38,174 nt of DNA from DATLNF01 sp046590575 (GTDB lineage: Bacteria > Actinomycetota > Actinomycetes > BP-191): NCBI GenBank assembly GCA_046590575.1, contig JBKJUS010000115.1, forward strand, positions 1 to 38,174, given 5' to 3'. Within the stretch, counting starts at the first letter, position 1; the number at the start of each line of letters is the position of its first letter. Shown here piece after piece: positions 7,272 to 14,354 of this stretch. The notes under the pieces are model-generated. The model worked only from the letters and a program-made list of their open reading frames with translations. It ran no database searches and was not told the origin of the DNA. Both the position numbers and the translations under genes were made by a program.

Positions 7272-7375
7272 ATGGGACGACCCCCGCTGGGGGGGTAGCG
7301 GGGGTCGTCCGGGGTCTGGCTCCGGGGGGTGAGCCAGACGCGCCTGACGCCGGGGGGGTGGCGTCAGGACGAGGG
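7272..7375 (-). ncRNA. 6C RNA (three C-loop hairpins)
   Basis: Three stem-loops follow one another. Arms are 7275-7288/7297-7310 (14 bp, perfect), 7314-7322/7331-7339 (9 bp, perfect) and 7343-7351/7360-7368 (9 bp, perfect). The stems differ in sequence, yet every loop is 8 nt and on the minus strand reads ACCCCCC followed by C or G. C-run loops on tandem hairpins define the actinobacterial 6C RNA. The location next to ssd and a HAD gene is where the mycobacterial 6C RNA (B11, ncRv13660c) lies, on the same strand. The known RNA acts on mRNAs through its C-rich loops. Two C-loop hairpins are the norm, so the third is unusual; the 14-bp hairpin is transcribed last and may also terminate. Ends are approximate. 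Confidence 0.85.
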
Positions 7376-7377
7376 GG

Positions 7378-7716
7378 TCAGTAAGCGGTCCGGTCGCGTC
7401 GCAGGGCCGCCATCGCAATGAGGTAGATAACCGTGTAGATGACAGCGGCGATCAGCGCGGTGGCCCAGTAGCGCTGGTCGTTGAAGACACCCTCGAATGG
7501 AGCGAGGAAGACGTCACTCAAACCGTCGATGGCACTGACGAGCCCGTTGCTCTCGCGGGCGTCCAGCGCCTCGAGGAGCGTATCCACTCCGAGCAGAGCG
7601 ATCACGGCGCTATAGACGACGGTGACCACGGAGAAGATTGTGTCGGCGATAGAGCGGTGCTCGACCACGCGGGTCTCCGACACCTGATCAACATCTTCGG
7701 CGACGACTCTACGCAT
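7378..7716 (-). CDS. Small two-helix membrane protein, unknown function
   Basis: A 112-residue protein from ATG 7716, chosen because GGGGGTGG lies five bases upstream. An acidic N-terminus (MRRVVAEDVDQVSETRVVEHR) is followed by helix one (IFSVVTVVYSAVIALLGVDTLL), a loop of about 40 residues (ARESNGLVSAIDGLSDVFLAPFEGVF), helix two (YWATALIAAVIYTVIYLIAMAAL) and a basic RRDRTAY end. I do not recognise a family. Its stop is only a few bases from the 6C RNA, which may derive from, or share, its transcript. Confidence 0.7.
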   Translation of the reverse strand: MRRVVAEDVDQVSETRVVEHRSIADTIFSVVTVVYSAVIALLGVDTLLEALDARESNGLVSAIDGLSDVFLAPFEGVFNDQRYWATALIAAVIYTVIYLIAMAALRRDRTAY

Positions 7717-7798
7717 GAATTCCACCCCCAACGCGGTTGGCCATACGAACTCGACTATTACCGGGATGCCCGTCACCTGCGCCATTAAACCCCCCGCC

Positions 7799-8614
7799 AT
7801 GACTATCTTCGGTCGAATGGGTGGAGCAGCGTTCTTCGACCTCGACAAAACGGTCATCGCGAAGTCCAGCACGCTCGCGTTCGGAAAACCGTTCTATCAG
7901 GGCGGCCTGGTCAACCGGCGGGCCGTTCTCAAGAGCAGCTATGCGCAGTTCGTCTACCTTGTCGCGGGCGCCGACGCAGACCAGATGGACCGGATGCGCG
8001 ACTACCTCAAGCAGTTGTGCGCAGGCTGGCCGGTCGAGCAGGTGAGGTCGATCGTCAACGAGACACTGCACGACCTCATCGACCCACTCGTGTACGACGA
8101 AGCGGTCTCCTTGATCGAGGAGCATCACGCGGCCGGCCGGGAGGTCGTCATCGTGTCCTCGTCGGGAGAGGAAGTCGTCACGCCGATCGCCGGGATGGTC
8201 GGCGCGGACCAGGCCATCGCGACGCGCATGGTGGTGGAGAACGGGTGCTACACCGGCGACATCGCGTTCTACGCGTACGGGGTACACAAGGCTGAGGCAA
8301 TCACCGCTCTCGCCGCCGAAAGAGGATGGGACCTCGCTGACTGCTGGGCCTACAGCGACTCGCTCACCGACCTGCCGATGCTCGAGGCGGTGGGACATCC
8401 GGTTGCGGTCAACCCGGACAAGGCTCTGCGCAGGCTCGCCGACGAGCGCGGCTGGTTGGTGCTCGACTTCGTCCGTCCCGTCGCGCTGCGCTCACGGGTC
8501 AGGACGATGTCGCGCCCCTCGGCGCCCGTTCTTGCCGGCGCTGCGGTCGGCGTCGGTGCGGCTGCGCTCGGCTGGCGCCTGCTGGCGGCCCGTCGCCGCT
8601 CCGGTGAGGTCTGA
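7799..8614 (+). CDS. HAD-IB family phosphatase (Rv3661 type) with C-terminal membrane helix
   Basis: A 271-residue haloacid-dehalogenase phosphatase of the SerB-like IB subfamily. Motif I is FFDLDKT (nucleophile Asp14, Asp16); motif II is VIVSSSGEE; motif III is a Lys in VHKAEAI; motif IV is AYSDSLTDLPMLEAVG. The cap region is helical (DQMDRMRDYLKQLCAGW). Residues after about 240 form one hydrophobic helix (APVLAGAAVGVGAAALGWRLLAARRR), so the enzyme is probably anchored with the catalytic domain in the cytoplasm. Substrate is unknown; SerB-like or lipid phosphate roles are possible. ATG 7799 is chosen, but ATG 7817 is possible because neither has a clear Shine-Dalgarno. It lies between the 6C RNA and the Ms1-like RNA. 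Confidence 0.85.
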   Translation: MTIFGRMGGAAFFDLDKTVIAKSSTLAFGKPFYQGGLVNRRAVLKSSYAQFVYLVAGADADQMDRMRDYLKQLCAGWPVEQVRSIVNETLHDLIDPLVYDEAVSLIEEHHAAGREVVIVSSSGEEVVTPIAGMVGADQAIATRMVVENGCYTGDIAFYAYGVHKAEAITALAAERGWDLADCWAYSDSLTDLPMLEAVGHPVAVNPDKALRRLADERGWLVLDFVRPVALRSRVRTMSRPSAPVLAGAAVGVGAAALGWRLLAARRRSGEV

Positions 8615-8662
8615 ACAGCATCACCGCGGGTCGCCGCCCGCATCGGAAAGTAGCTACAAATG

Positions 8663-8914
8663 AGGGGTTCCCAAGGCCGTGCTATCGGCGTACAACTGGA
8701 AGTGCGAGCAGCCGGCGCGGTGGGCCGAGTCCCCCCTCCTCACGCTCGTTCACGAGCACCGTCGAGCACCCACGTGCGACCAGCCGCGGGAGGCACGTCG
8801 AGGTGAGGAGACGCGCAAGCGCCCAACCACTCCGACGATCAGGAGCACGCTTGGTAACCGCGGTCTTCGTGAAGTAACGGCGCTTCAGTGGCACTGCCCA
8901 CTGAGGCGCCGTTT
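8663..8914 (+). ncRNA. 6S/Ms1-like structured RNA
   Basis: The 332-bp gap between the HAD gene and the Rv3662c-like gene has no coding frame but strong RNA structure. The ends pair over long range: GGTT 8666-8669 with AACC 8856-8859, CCAAG 8671-8675 with CTTGG 8850-8854, CGTGCT 8678-8683 with AGCACG 8844-8849, and ATCG 8684-8687 with CGAT 8836-8839. Inside, CTCCTCAC 8736-8743 pairs with GTGAGGAG 8803-8810, ACGTGC with GCACGT (about 8772 and 8793), and GCTCGT/ACGAGC makes a tip hairpin at 8744-8757. A terminator ends it at 8914. A -10-like TAGCTA lies at 8651-8656. Mycobacterial Ms1/MTS2823 lies in this same Rv3661-Rv3662c gap, and a Streptomyces 6S-like RNA has been described near the equivalent locus. 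Ms1 binds core RNA polymerase. Identification rests on location and structure, not on sequence comparison. Confidence 0.7.
8877..8914 (+). terminator. Strong stem-loop terminator after the Ms1-like RNA
   Basis: A 15-bp stem (8877-8891 with 8898-8912, one T-G wobble) with a 6-nt loop is followed by TTT. In the plus direction it would end the structured RNA. In the minus direction it lies 33 bp beyond the stop of the Fic-like gene and may serve both. Confidence 0.75.
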
Positions 8915-8946
8915 GCTGTCCGGCGTCCGTAGCACCCCGATGGGAA

Positions 8947-9702
8947 TTACCCTCGCTCGAGCGCTCCGCAGATCGCCAACCCCTCCTGTGCTCCTGCGGC
9001 CAGGGCGTCGGCACAGTGCAGCAGCCACGGGCCCACGTCTCCGGCAGCGAAGCGCATCGCCGCTGCGGCGTACGCCGACGGGTCCGCAGCATGTCCGACG
9101 TCAGGCGCGGTCAGCGCGCTGGGGTCGACTCCGCGATGGACGAGCAGCAGCCGAGCTGCCGCCCGAGCGACGAGGCCGTTGCCCCAGGTGAATGGCTGGA
9201 GCGCCAGCACCTCACCATGCACGATCGCGGCGACCACGACGGCAGAGACCGACGTCGGGGACGCCACGATGTCGCTCAGTTTCGAGAGCCGGCGAGCGAC
9301 CACATCGGCTGAGGGACTGCCGACCAGTCGCGGCCGGCCAAGCTCTTCGCGGGGTACGGCGTCCGCGGCGGCGAGGACGTGCAGCCGCGCCAGCGCCTGC
9401 ATCGGCGCCCGGTCGAGCACCGGTCCGAGCGAGCTCATCTCTCGACCGACCCGTAGTGCGCCCTGCACTGCGGGCGCGTCGATTCCCTCTCCCCGACGTA
9501 AGGCGTCAAGCGCGACTTCTGCGCCTTCCAGCGAAGCACTTGCTCGCACAGAGCGCAGACCAGCCTCTGCCGAGACCTCGGCACTTCGCCTGCGCAACAC
9601 ACGCTCGCCGAGTAGCCGGTCGACGCTGCTCCGCGCCGCGAGGATCCGCTCAGCGACGTCCGGCAGCGAAAGCAGAGGTGCGAGCAGGTCCACGGCAGTC
9701 AC
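8947..9702 (-). CDS. Fic-fold protein with degenerate active site (Rv3662c type)
   Basis: A 251-residue, mostly helical protein. The stretch QPFTWGNGLVARAAARLLLV (residues 169-188) aligns with the Fic motif HPFxxGNGRxxR, but the catalytic His is Gln169, the acidic residue is Trp173 and the first Arg is Leu177; only PF, GNG and Arg180 remain. Near the N-terminus, SASLEG (55-60) fits the Fic inhibitory-helix motif [S/T]xxxE[G/N]. It therefore has the architecture of a class II Fic protein but should not AMPylate by the standard mechanism. Actinobacterial orthologues occur at this syntenic place and have been labelled oxidoreductase without clear support. GTG 9702 is chosen; GTG 9708 is possible. 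Confidence 0.7.
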   Translation of the reverse strand: MTAVDLLAPLLSLPDVAERILAARSSVDRLLGERVLRRRSAEVSAEAGLRSVRASASLEGAEVALDALRRGEGIDAPAVQGALRVGREMSSLGPVLDRAPMQALARLHVLAAADAVPREELGRPRLVGSPSADVVARRLSKLSDIVASPTSVSAVVVAAIVHGEVLALQPFTWGNGLVARAAARLLLVHRGVDPSALTAPDVGHAADPSAYAAAAMRFAAGDVGPWLLHCADALAAGAQEGLAICGALERG

Positions 9703-9814
9703 GACCACTGACCCTACTGGCGGACATCGACTCGTCCTCAAAAAGAAGGAGTTCCGGGCTGATGCGACGAACCCCGTCTGCATCCCGCAACAACCCCCAG
9801 CGAAGGACACCCCC

Positions 9815-10321
9815 ATGCGTCGTGCCACCCTCACTGCCGCGCTGCTGACCGGAGCTCTCTTCCTGCCCCACGCCAGTGCCGCACCGGAGCCGCAGGTCAC
9901 TGATCCCAAGGGTGACTATCCGATCGCCGGAGCAGACATCGTCTCGGTCACCCTGAAGACCGAGAAGAAGACGAAGTTGGTCATGACCCTCGAGCTCGCG
10001 GGCCCCGCGAACACGCCGCTGCCCTACGCCTACCAGATCAACTTCATGGCCGGTGCCTGCGACTGGCGGGCCAACTACTTCGGCGCGCAGGATTCCATCT
10101 CCGGCGGCTGCCGCGGGGACAACGCCTCTCCGCCCACCGACGTGAAGATCGCCGGCAACATGATGACGTTCTCGGTGCCGGCCAAGGGCGCCTTCAAGCT
10201 GGGCACGAAGATCACCACCTTCGCGGTCTACTCCGCTCCAGGCGGCGTGCTCTCCGGCGGTGGCCTCGCCCTTGCTGGTGACACAGCCACGAGCGACAAG
10301 ACCTACGTGGTCGGCAAGTAG
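9815..10321 (+). CDS. Secreted protein of unknown function
   Basis: A 168-residue protein with a clear Sec signal peptide (MRRATLTAALLTGALFLPHASA, cleavage probably at ASA-AP). The mature part is predicted all-beta: DPKGDYPIAGADIVSVTLKTEKK, then alternating strands such as LVMTLELAG and YAYQINFMAG. It has two cysteines, in GACDWR and GGCRGD, that could form a disulfide outside the cell. The D-GDYP-ADI start resembles extracellular beta-sandwich domains, but I cannot name the family. It is divergent from the Fic-like gene with 112 bp between, and is followed by acs on the same strand. Confidence 0.75.
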   Translation: MRRATLTAALLTGALFLPHASAAPEPQVTDPKGDYPIAGADIVSVTLKTEKKTKLVMTLELAGPANTPLPYAYQINFMAGACDWRANYFGAQDSISGGCRGDNASPPTDVKIAGNMMTFSVPAKGAFKLGTKITTFAVYSAPGGVLSGGGLALAGDTATSDKTYVVGK

Positions 10322-10405
10322 CCGCCGAACGTCGCACCGAGGCGCACCTGGCACCTTGCGCCGGCATCGACGAGAGTAGGACGTCGCCGCCGCGAGGGAG
10401 CCGAT

Positions 10406-12361
10406 GTGACCGATACGACGCTGGCCAACCTGCTGACCGAGACACGACGGTTTCCACCGCCGCCAGCAATCGCCCGGTCGGCCAACATCACGGCGGCTGC
10501 GTACGACGAGGCAGCCGCCGATCGGGTGGCTTTCTGGGAGCGCGCTGCGGAGCGCCTCGACTGGGCGCAGCCGTGGCAAACACCTTTGGAATGGGCGCCG
10601 CCGTACGCGAAGTGGTTCGTCGGCGGCCGACTCAACGTGAGCGTCAACTGCCTCGACCGCCATGTTGAAGAAGGTCGCGGAGACCGCGTCGCCTACCTCT
10701 GGGAGGGTGAGCCAGGCGACACCCGCTCCCTGACCTACGCCGACCTCCTGCGCGAGGTGTCCCGCGCGGCGCACGCGCTGACCGAGTTGGGCGTGGTGGC
10801 CGGCGACCGCGTGGCGATCTACTTGCCGATGATTCCTGAAACGGCCATCGCCATGCTGGCGTGCGCTCGGATCGGTGCGGCGCACTCGGTGGTATTCGGC
10901 GGATTCTCAGCCGATGCGTTGGCCAGTCGGATCGTCGACGCCGACGCGCACGTCGTTATCACAGCCGACGGCGGCTACCGCCGTGGCAGCGCGATGGCAC
11001 TCAAACCGGCGGTGGACGAAGCGGCAGCGCAGTGCCCGGGCGTGCGCACCGTCGTCGTCGTCCGCCGGACCGGTCAAGACACCCCGATGACCGACGGCCG
11101 CGACGTGTGGTGGCACGACCTCGTCGACCGCCAACCGGACGTCCACCAACCGGAGTCATTCGACGCGGAGCAGCCGCTCTTCATCCTCTACACCAGCGGT
11201 ACGACCGCGAAGCCCAAGGGCATCCTGCACACGAGCGGCGGCTACCTCACCCAGGTCAGCTGGACACACCACGCCGTCTTCGACCTCAAGCCGGAGCGCG
11301 ACGTCTACTGGTGCGCGGCTGACATCGGCTGGGTCACCGGCCACAGCTACATCGTCTACGGCCCGCTTTCGAACGGTGCGACGTCGGTGATGTACGAAGG
11401 CACGCCCGACACTCCGGACAAGGACCGGTGGTGGTCAACCGTGGCGAAGTACGGAGTCACGATCCTCTACTGCGCGCCTACGGCCATCCGCACCTTCATG
11501 AAGTGGGGCGACGACTACCCCGGTCGACACGACCTGTCCTCGCTGCGGCTGCTCGGCAGCGTCGGGGAGCCGATCAATCCCGAAGCGTGGATGTGGTACC
11601 GCGCCGTGATCGGCGGCGACCGGTGCCCTGTCGTCGACACGTGGTGGCAGACCGAGACCGGGGCCATCATGATCAGCCCGCTGCCGGGGGTCACTGCCAC
11701 CAAGCCGGGCTCGGCTATGCGCGCCTTGCCCGGAATCGGCGCGCAGGTCGTCGACGAGTCCGGCGTCAAGGTCGAACCGGGTGGCGGTGGATACCTCGTC
11801 CTGACCGAGCCGTGGCCGGCGATGCTGCGCGGCATCTGGGGCGACGACGCGCGCTACCGGGAGACCTACTGGGCCCGCTACGACGGGTGCTACTTCGCCG
11901 GCGACGGAGCCAAGCTCGACAACGACGGCGACCTGTGGCTGTTGGGCCGCGTCGACGACGTCATGAACATCTCCGGTCACCGGATCTCCACGACCGAGGT
12001 CGAGTCGGCGTTGGTGTCGCATCCGGCGGTGGCGGAGGCCGCGGTCGTCGGGGCGAGCGACGCCACGACGGGACAGGGCATCGTGGCCTTCGTCACTCTG
12101 CGGGCGGGGGTCGATGACGGAGATGCGCTCGCGACAGCGCTGCGCATGCATGTCGCGAAGGAGATCGGACCCATCGCCAAGCCGCGTCAGCTGCTCTTCA
12201 CACCGGAACTGCCTAAGACCCGCAGCGGCAAGATCATGCGTCGCCTGCTGCGCGACGTAGCCGAGAGCCGCGAGCTCGGCGATGTCACCACTCTCGCCGA
12301 TCCCACCGTCGTCGAAGCGATCCGGGCCAACGCTGCGTCGCAGCGCACCGACGAGGATTGA
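10406..12361 (+). CDS. acs: Acetyl-CoA synthetase (AMP-forming)
   Basis: A 651-residue enzyme of the usual Acs length, activating acetate to acetyl-CoA through acetyl-AMP. The GTG start at 10406 follows GAGGGAG at 10394-10400. Motifs: YTSGTTAKPKG (P-loop, with T-A in place of the commoner S-T-G), WCAADIGWVTGHSYIVYGPL, VDTWWQTETG with the tryptophan that shapes the acetate pocket, the C-domain hinge region LLGRVDDVMNISGHRISTTEVES, and PKTRSGKIMRR with Lys609, the residue acetylated in regulated Acs enzymes. This corresponds to Rv3667. In several actinobacteria Acs is controlled by acetylation and Crp; no Crp site is visible in its 84-bp upstream gap. Confidence 0.95.
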   Translation: MTDTTLANLLTETRRFPPPPAIARSANITAAAYDEAAADRVAFWERAAERLDWAQPWQTPLEWAPPYAKWFVGGRLNVSVNCLDRHVEEGRGDRVAYLWEGEPGDTRSLTYADLLREVSRAAHALTELGVVAGDRVAIYLPMIPETAIAMLACARIGAAHSVVFGGFSADALASRIVDADAHVVITADGGYRRGSAMALKPAVDEAAAQCPGVRTVVVVRRTGQDTPMTDGRDVWWHDLVDRQPDVHQPESFDAEQPLFILYTSGTTAKPKGILHTSGGYLTQVSWTHHAVFDLKPERDVYWCAADIGWVTGHSYIVYGPLSNGATSVMYEGTPDTPDKDRWWSTVAKYGVTILYCAPTAIRTFMKWGDDYPGRHDLSSLRLLGSVGEPINPEAWMWYRAVIGGDRCPVVDTWWQTETGAIMISPLPGVTATKPGSAMRALPGIGAQVVDESGVKVEPGGGGYLVLTEPWPAMLRGIWGDDARYRETYWARYDGCYFAGDGAKLDNDGDLWLLGRVDDVMNISGHRISTTEVESALVSHPAVAEAAVVGASDATTGQGIVAFVTLRAGVDDGDALATALRMHVAKEIGPIAKPRQLLFTPELPKTRSGKIMRRLLRDVAESRELGDVTTLADPTVVEAIRANAASQRTDED

Positions 12362-12367
12362 GCGCCG

Positions 12368-12895
12368 ATGTCACGCGAGGTGTTGTCGTGGGGGCCCGAG
12401 GAGAAGCGCCCCCGCGAGAAGCTGAGACCGCTGTGGACCCTGCGCCGTGACCGGACGACCCTCGGGCTCGCCGCCGCCGTCGCGGCCCTCCTCCTCGGTG
12501 GTGCCAGCGCGGCCGACAGGCCCGGGCCGGCGTCCTCCCCGACCAGCCGGGTGGCGATGCGGACGCCAGCTGACCTCGCGATCTCGAGCGCCACTGCGAC
12601 TGTCGAGGTTGACGGTGCCGTCGTCGTAGCACCCGTCGTCCGGCCGAATCGCCGCACGGCGCGGCGCGCGGCCGAGCTCGTGACCGCCCGCCAGTGCCGC
12701 AACATCGAACGCGCCCGCTACCGCCGGATCGACCCGGCTGCGGACTCCGAGGACGGTCGCACGGCGACTTTCGTGATCGGACGGGCGAGCGACACCCCAC
12801 GCAAGTCGGCTGGCTTCGTGCTCCGGCTCGCGTGGCGCGAAGGCGAGTACGTCGGCCAGGTCAGCGAAGCCTATGGGGGATGTGCGCGTGGCTGA
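12368..12895 (+). CDS. Membrane-anchored protein, tandem family member 1
   Basis: A 175-residue protein beginning 6 bp after acs. A cytoplasmic basic N-terminus is followed by one membrane helix (TLGLAAAVAALLLGGASA), a low-complexity linker and a C-terminal domain. That domain contains TARQC (Cys 1), beta-rich ATFVIGRA and FVLRLAWREGEYVGQVSEAYGGCARG (Cys 2). The same layout is found in the next two genes: one helix, a helical segment with a Cys, then FVh(R/K)h...Y followed by a Cys near the last residues. This suggests an extracytoplasmic domain with one disulfide. I do not recognise the family. Confidence 0.65.
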   Translation: MSREVLSWGPEEKRPREKLRPLWTLRRDRTTLGLAAAVAALLLGGASAADRPGPASSPTSRVAMRTPADLAISSATATVEVDGAVVVAPVVRPNRRTARRAAELVTARQCRNIERARYRRIDPAADSEDGRTATFVIGRASDTPRKSAGFVLRLAWREGEYVGQVSEAYGGCARG

Positions 12896-13352
12896 GCGCC
12901 ATCGCGACGTGCTGCTCTCCGGCAACGAAAGGCAGCGCCCCCCGCTGCAGCTCGACCCTCTGCCGTCGGCAATCGCCGCGACACTCGTCGTGCAGCTGCT
13001 CGTCGCCGGTGCGCTCATCGAGGACCGTCATCGCCGACCCCCTGCGCCGACGGGTCGCGCTTTCACGGAATCGCCGTCGCCGTCTCCACCGGAGCTCCCG
13101 AGCATCAGTGCGGCCGAAGAGGCAGCTCGGCTGCGGACCGCGCAGAACGTCGCGCGGTTCGCCGCAGGGCTGATCTGCACCGACGCCACAGGGTTCGCGT
13201 ACACCGTGCTCGAGCACAATAGGGACGTGAGCGTCGCCATGGTCGCCGGCGGGAGCCCGGGTAGCGCACCGGCATTCGTCATCAAGGTGACCCGACTGCC
13301 AGGCGGTATCAGCTACTCCGTGCAGGAGTCATCGGAGCCTTGCCGTGGCTGA
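12888..13352 (+). CDS. Membrane-anchored protein, tandem family member 2
   Basis: A 154-residue protein. The start is taken as GTG 12888, in GTGGCTGA, which overlaps the preceding stop by 8 nt; exactly the same junction links members 2 and 3. One membrane helix (AIAATLVVQLLVAGALIE), a Pro/Ser linker, a helix with Cys 1 (VARFAAGLIC), and the ending FVIKVTRLPGGISYSVQESSEPCRG with Cys 2. Sequence identity to its neighbours is low, but domain order and cysteine placement agree. Function unknown. An in-frame ATG at 12873 is less likely, given the repeated junction. Confidence 0.62.
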   Translation: MAERHRDVLLSGNERQRPPLQLDPLPSAIAATLVVQLLVAGALIEDRHRRPPAPTGRAFTESPSPSPPELPSISAAEEAARLRTAQNVARFAAGLICTDATGFAYTVLEHNRDVSVAMVAGGSPGSAPAFVIKVTRLPGGISYSVQESSEPCRG

Positions 13353-13878
13353 CCTGATCGCGAGAGGCGCTGACGAGCGACGTACCGCACCGTTCACGGT
13401 ACGACGCTCCCGACCCGCGGACGCTCTCGCTGTCACGATCGTCGGCCTGCTGCTGGTTGGGGGGGTAGCCGTCCGCTCGACACCGAAACCGTCGGTCCCG
13501 CCACGTGGCGACCCAGGCGTGACACGGGTGTACGGATCGCGTCCGGCCTACGACGGCATCGCAGCCAGCGACAACCTCCGCGATGCCGATCGCGGAGCTG
13601 CCGGGCAGCTGATGTCGATGCCGAGTGCGGCCGGCGTGCGGGACGCGCTCCGCGACGTCGTACAACAGCTGTGTGCAGGCGCACTGGAGCTGACGGTACG
13701 GGAGCAGTCGATCAGCGCCGACTTCCGACGGGCCGACTTTGCGGTCACTGCGAGCACTTACTTCAACAGCATCAAGGAACGAGTGTCCGGCGGTGGGTTC
13801 ACCGTCCGGATCTCCTACCGCGGCGGGCAGTACAGCTACGCAGCCGAACGTCGCACCGGAGAGTGCCGGGCCCTCTAG
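13345..13878 (+). CDS. Membrane-anchored protein, tandem family member 3
   Basis: A 177-residue protein starting at GTG 13345 within GTGGCTGA, overlapping member 2 by 8 nt. A basic N-terminus, one membrane helix (ALAVTIVGLLLVGGVAV), a linker, an amphipathic helix with Cys 1 (VRDALRDVVQQLC), then FAVTASTYFN and FTVRISYRGGQYSYAAERRTGECRAL with Cys 2. The three genes are translationally coupled and probably arose by tandem duplication and divergence. They may form a heteromeric envelope complex (inference). Its end is 1 bp from the converging gene on the other strand. Confidence 0.62.
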   Translation: MADLIARGADERRTAPFTVRRSRPADALAVTIVGLLLVGGVAVRSTPKPSVPPRGDPGVTRVYGSRPAYDGIAASDNLRDADRGAAGQLMSMPSAAGVRDALRDVVQQLCAGALELTVREQSISADFRRADFAVTASTYFNSIKERVSGGGFTVRISYRGGQYSYAAERRTGECRAL

Positions 13879-13879
13879 G

Positions 13880-14293
13880 TCATCGGCGTCGACGCAGCGC
13901 AGCGAAGTGCGCCTCGGCGTCGACGAAGGAGTGCAGCGGGTCGAGCAGGTCCTGCACGGCAGTCAGCGCCACCTCGAGCTCCCGCGTCGCGCCCGCACGA
14001 CCGACGGCGTTGTCCATCCGTCGCGCGGTTTCGTCCAGCGCCGCCAGGCATGTCTGCCAGCTCTCCTCGAGGTCGCGGTGGCGCCAGGCGGGCATCGCCG
14101 CACGTGCCTCCACGAGCGAGAGCCGCAGCGTCTGGGCCCCGACTTCCAACGGCAAGGGGGTGGTTCGAGCCGATGACGGCACGCACCTGATCATCGCCCG
14201 CTGACCGAGGTCGACATGCGCCGCGCAAGACAAGAACGCGGCGTGCACGGGGGCGAGGTCGACCGGCAGCGATCGGCGGCGAAGGATGCCCAT
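13880..14293 (-). CDS. Hypothetical helical protein
   Basis: A 137-residue protein from ATG 14293 (MGILRRRSLPVDLAPVHAAF). It appears cytoplasmic and largely alpha-helical, with two long helical stretches (EVGAQTLRLSLVEARAAMPAWRHRDLEESW and ATRELEVALTAVQDLLDPLHSFVDAEAHFAAL) and a basic end. No membrane segment or catalytic motif is visible and I do not recognise the family. It starts divergently from the epoxide hydrolase gene with about 60 bp between starts, and converges tail to tail with the tandem membrane-protein genes. Confidence 0.55.
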   Translation of the reverse strand: MGILRRRSLPVDLAPVHAAFLSCAAHVDLGQRAMIRCVPSSARTTPLPLEVGAQTLRLSLVEARAAMPAWRHRDLEESWQTCLAALDETARRMDNAVGRAGATRELEVALTAVQDLLDPLHSFVDAEAHFAALRRRR

Positions 14294-14354
14294 GACAGCG
14301 ATGCTACGAGGAGCCGGCGCGCTCGGACGCTGCGACCTGTGGGACGCTGCGGGC

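Noticed and set aside
8663..8914. tRNA gene in the HAD/Fic gap
   Set aside because: No T-loop GTTCRA motif, cloverleaf or acceptor pairing; the structure is a long-range rod-like fold instead.
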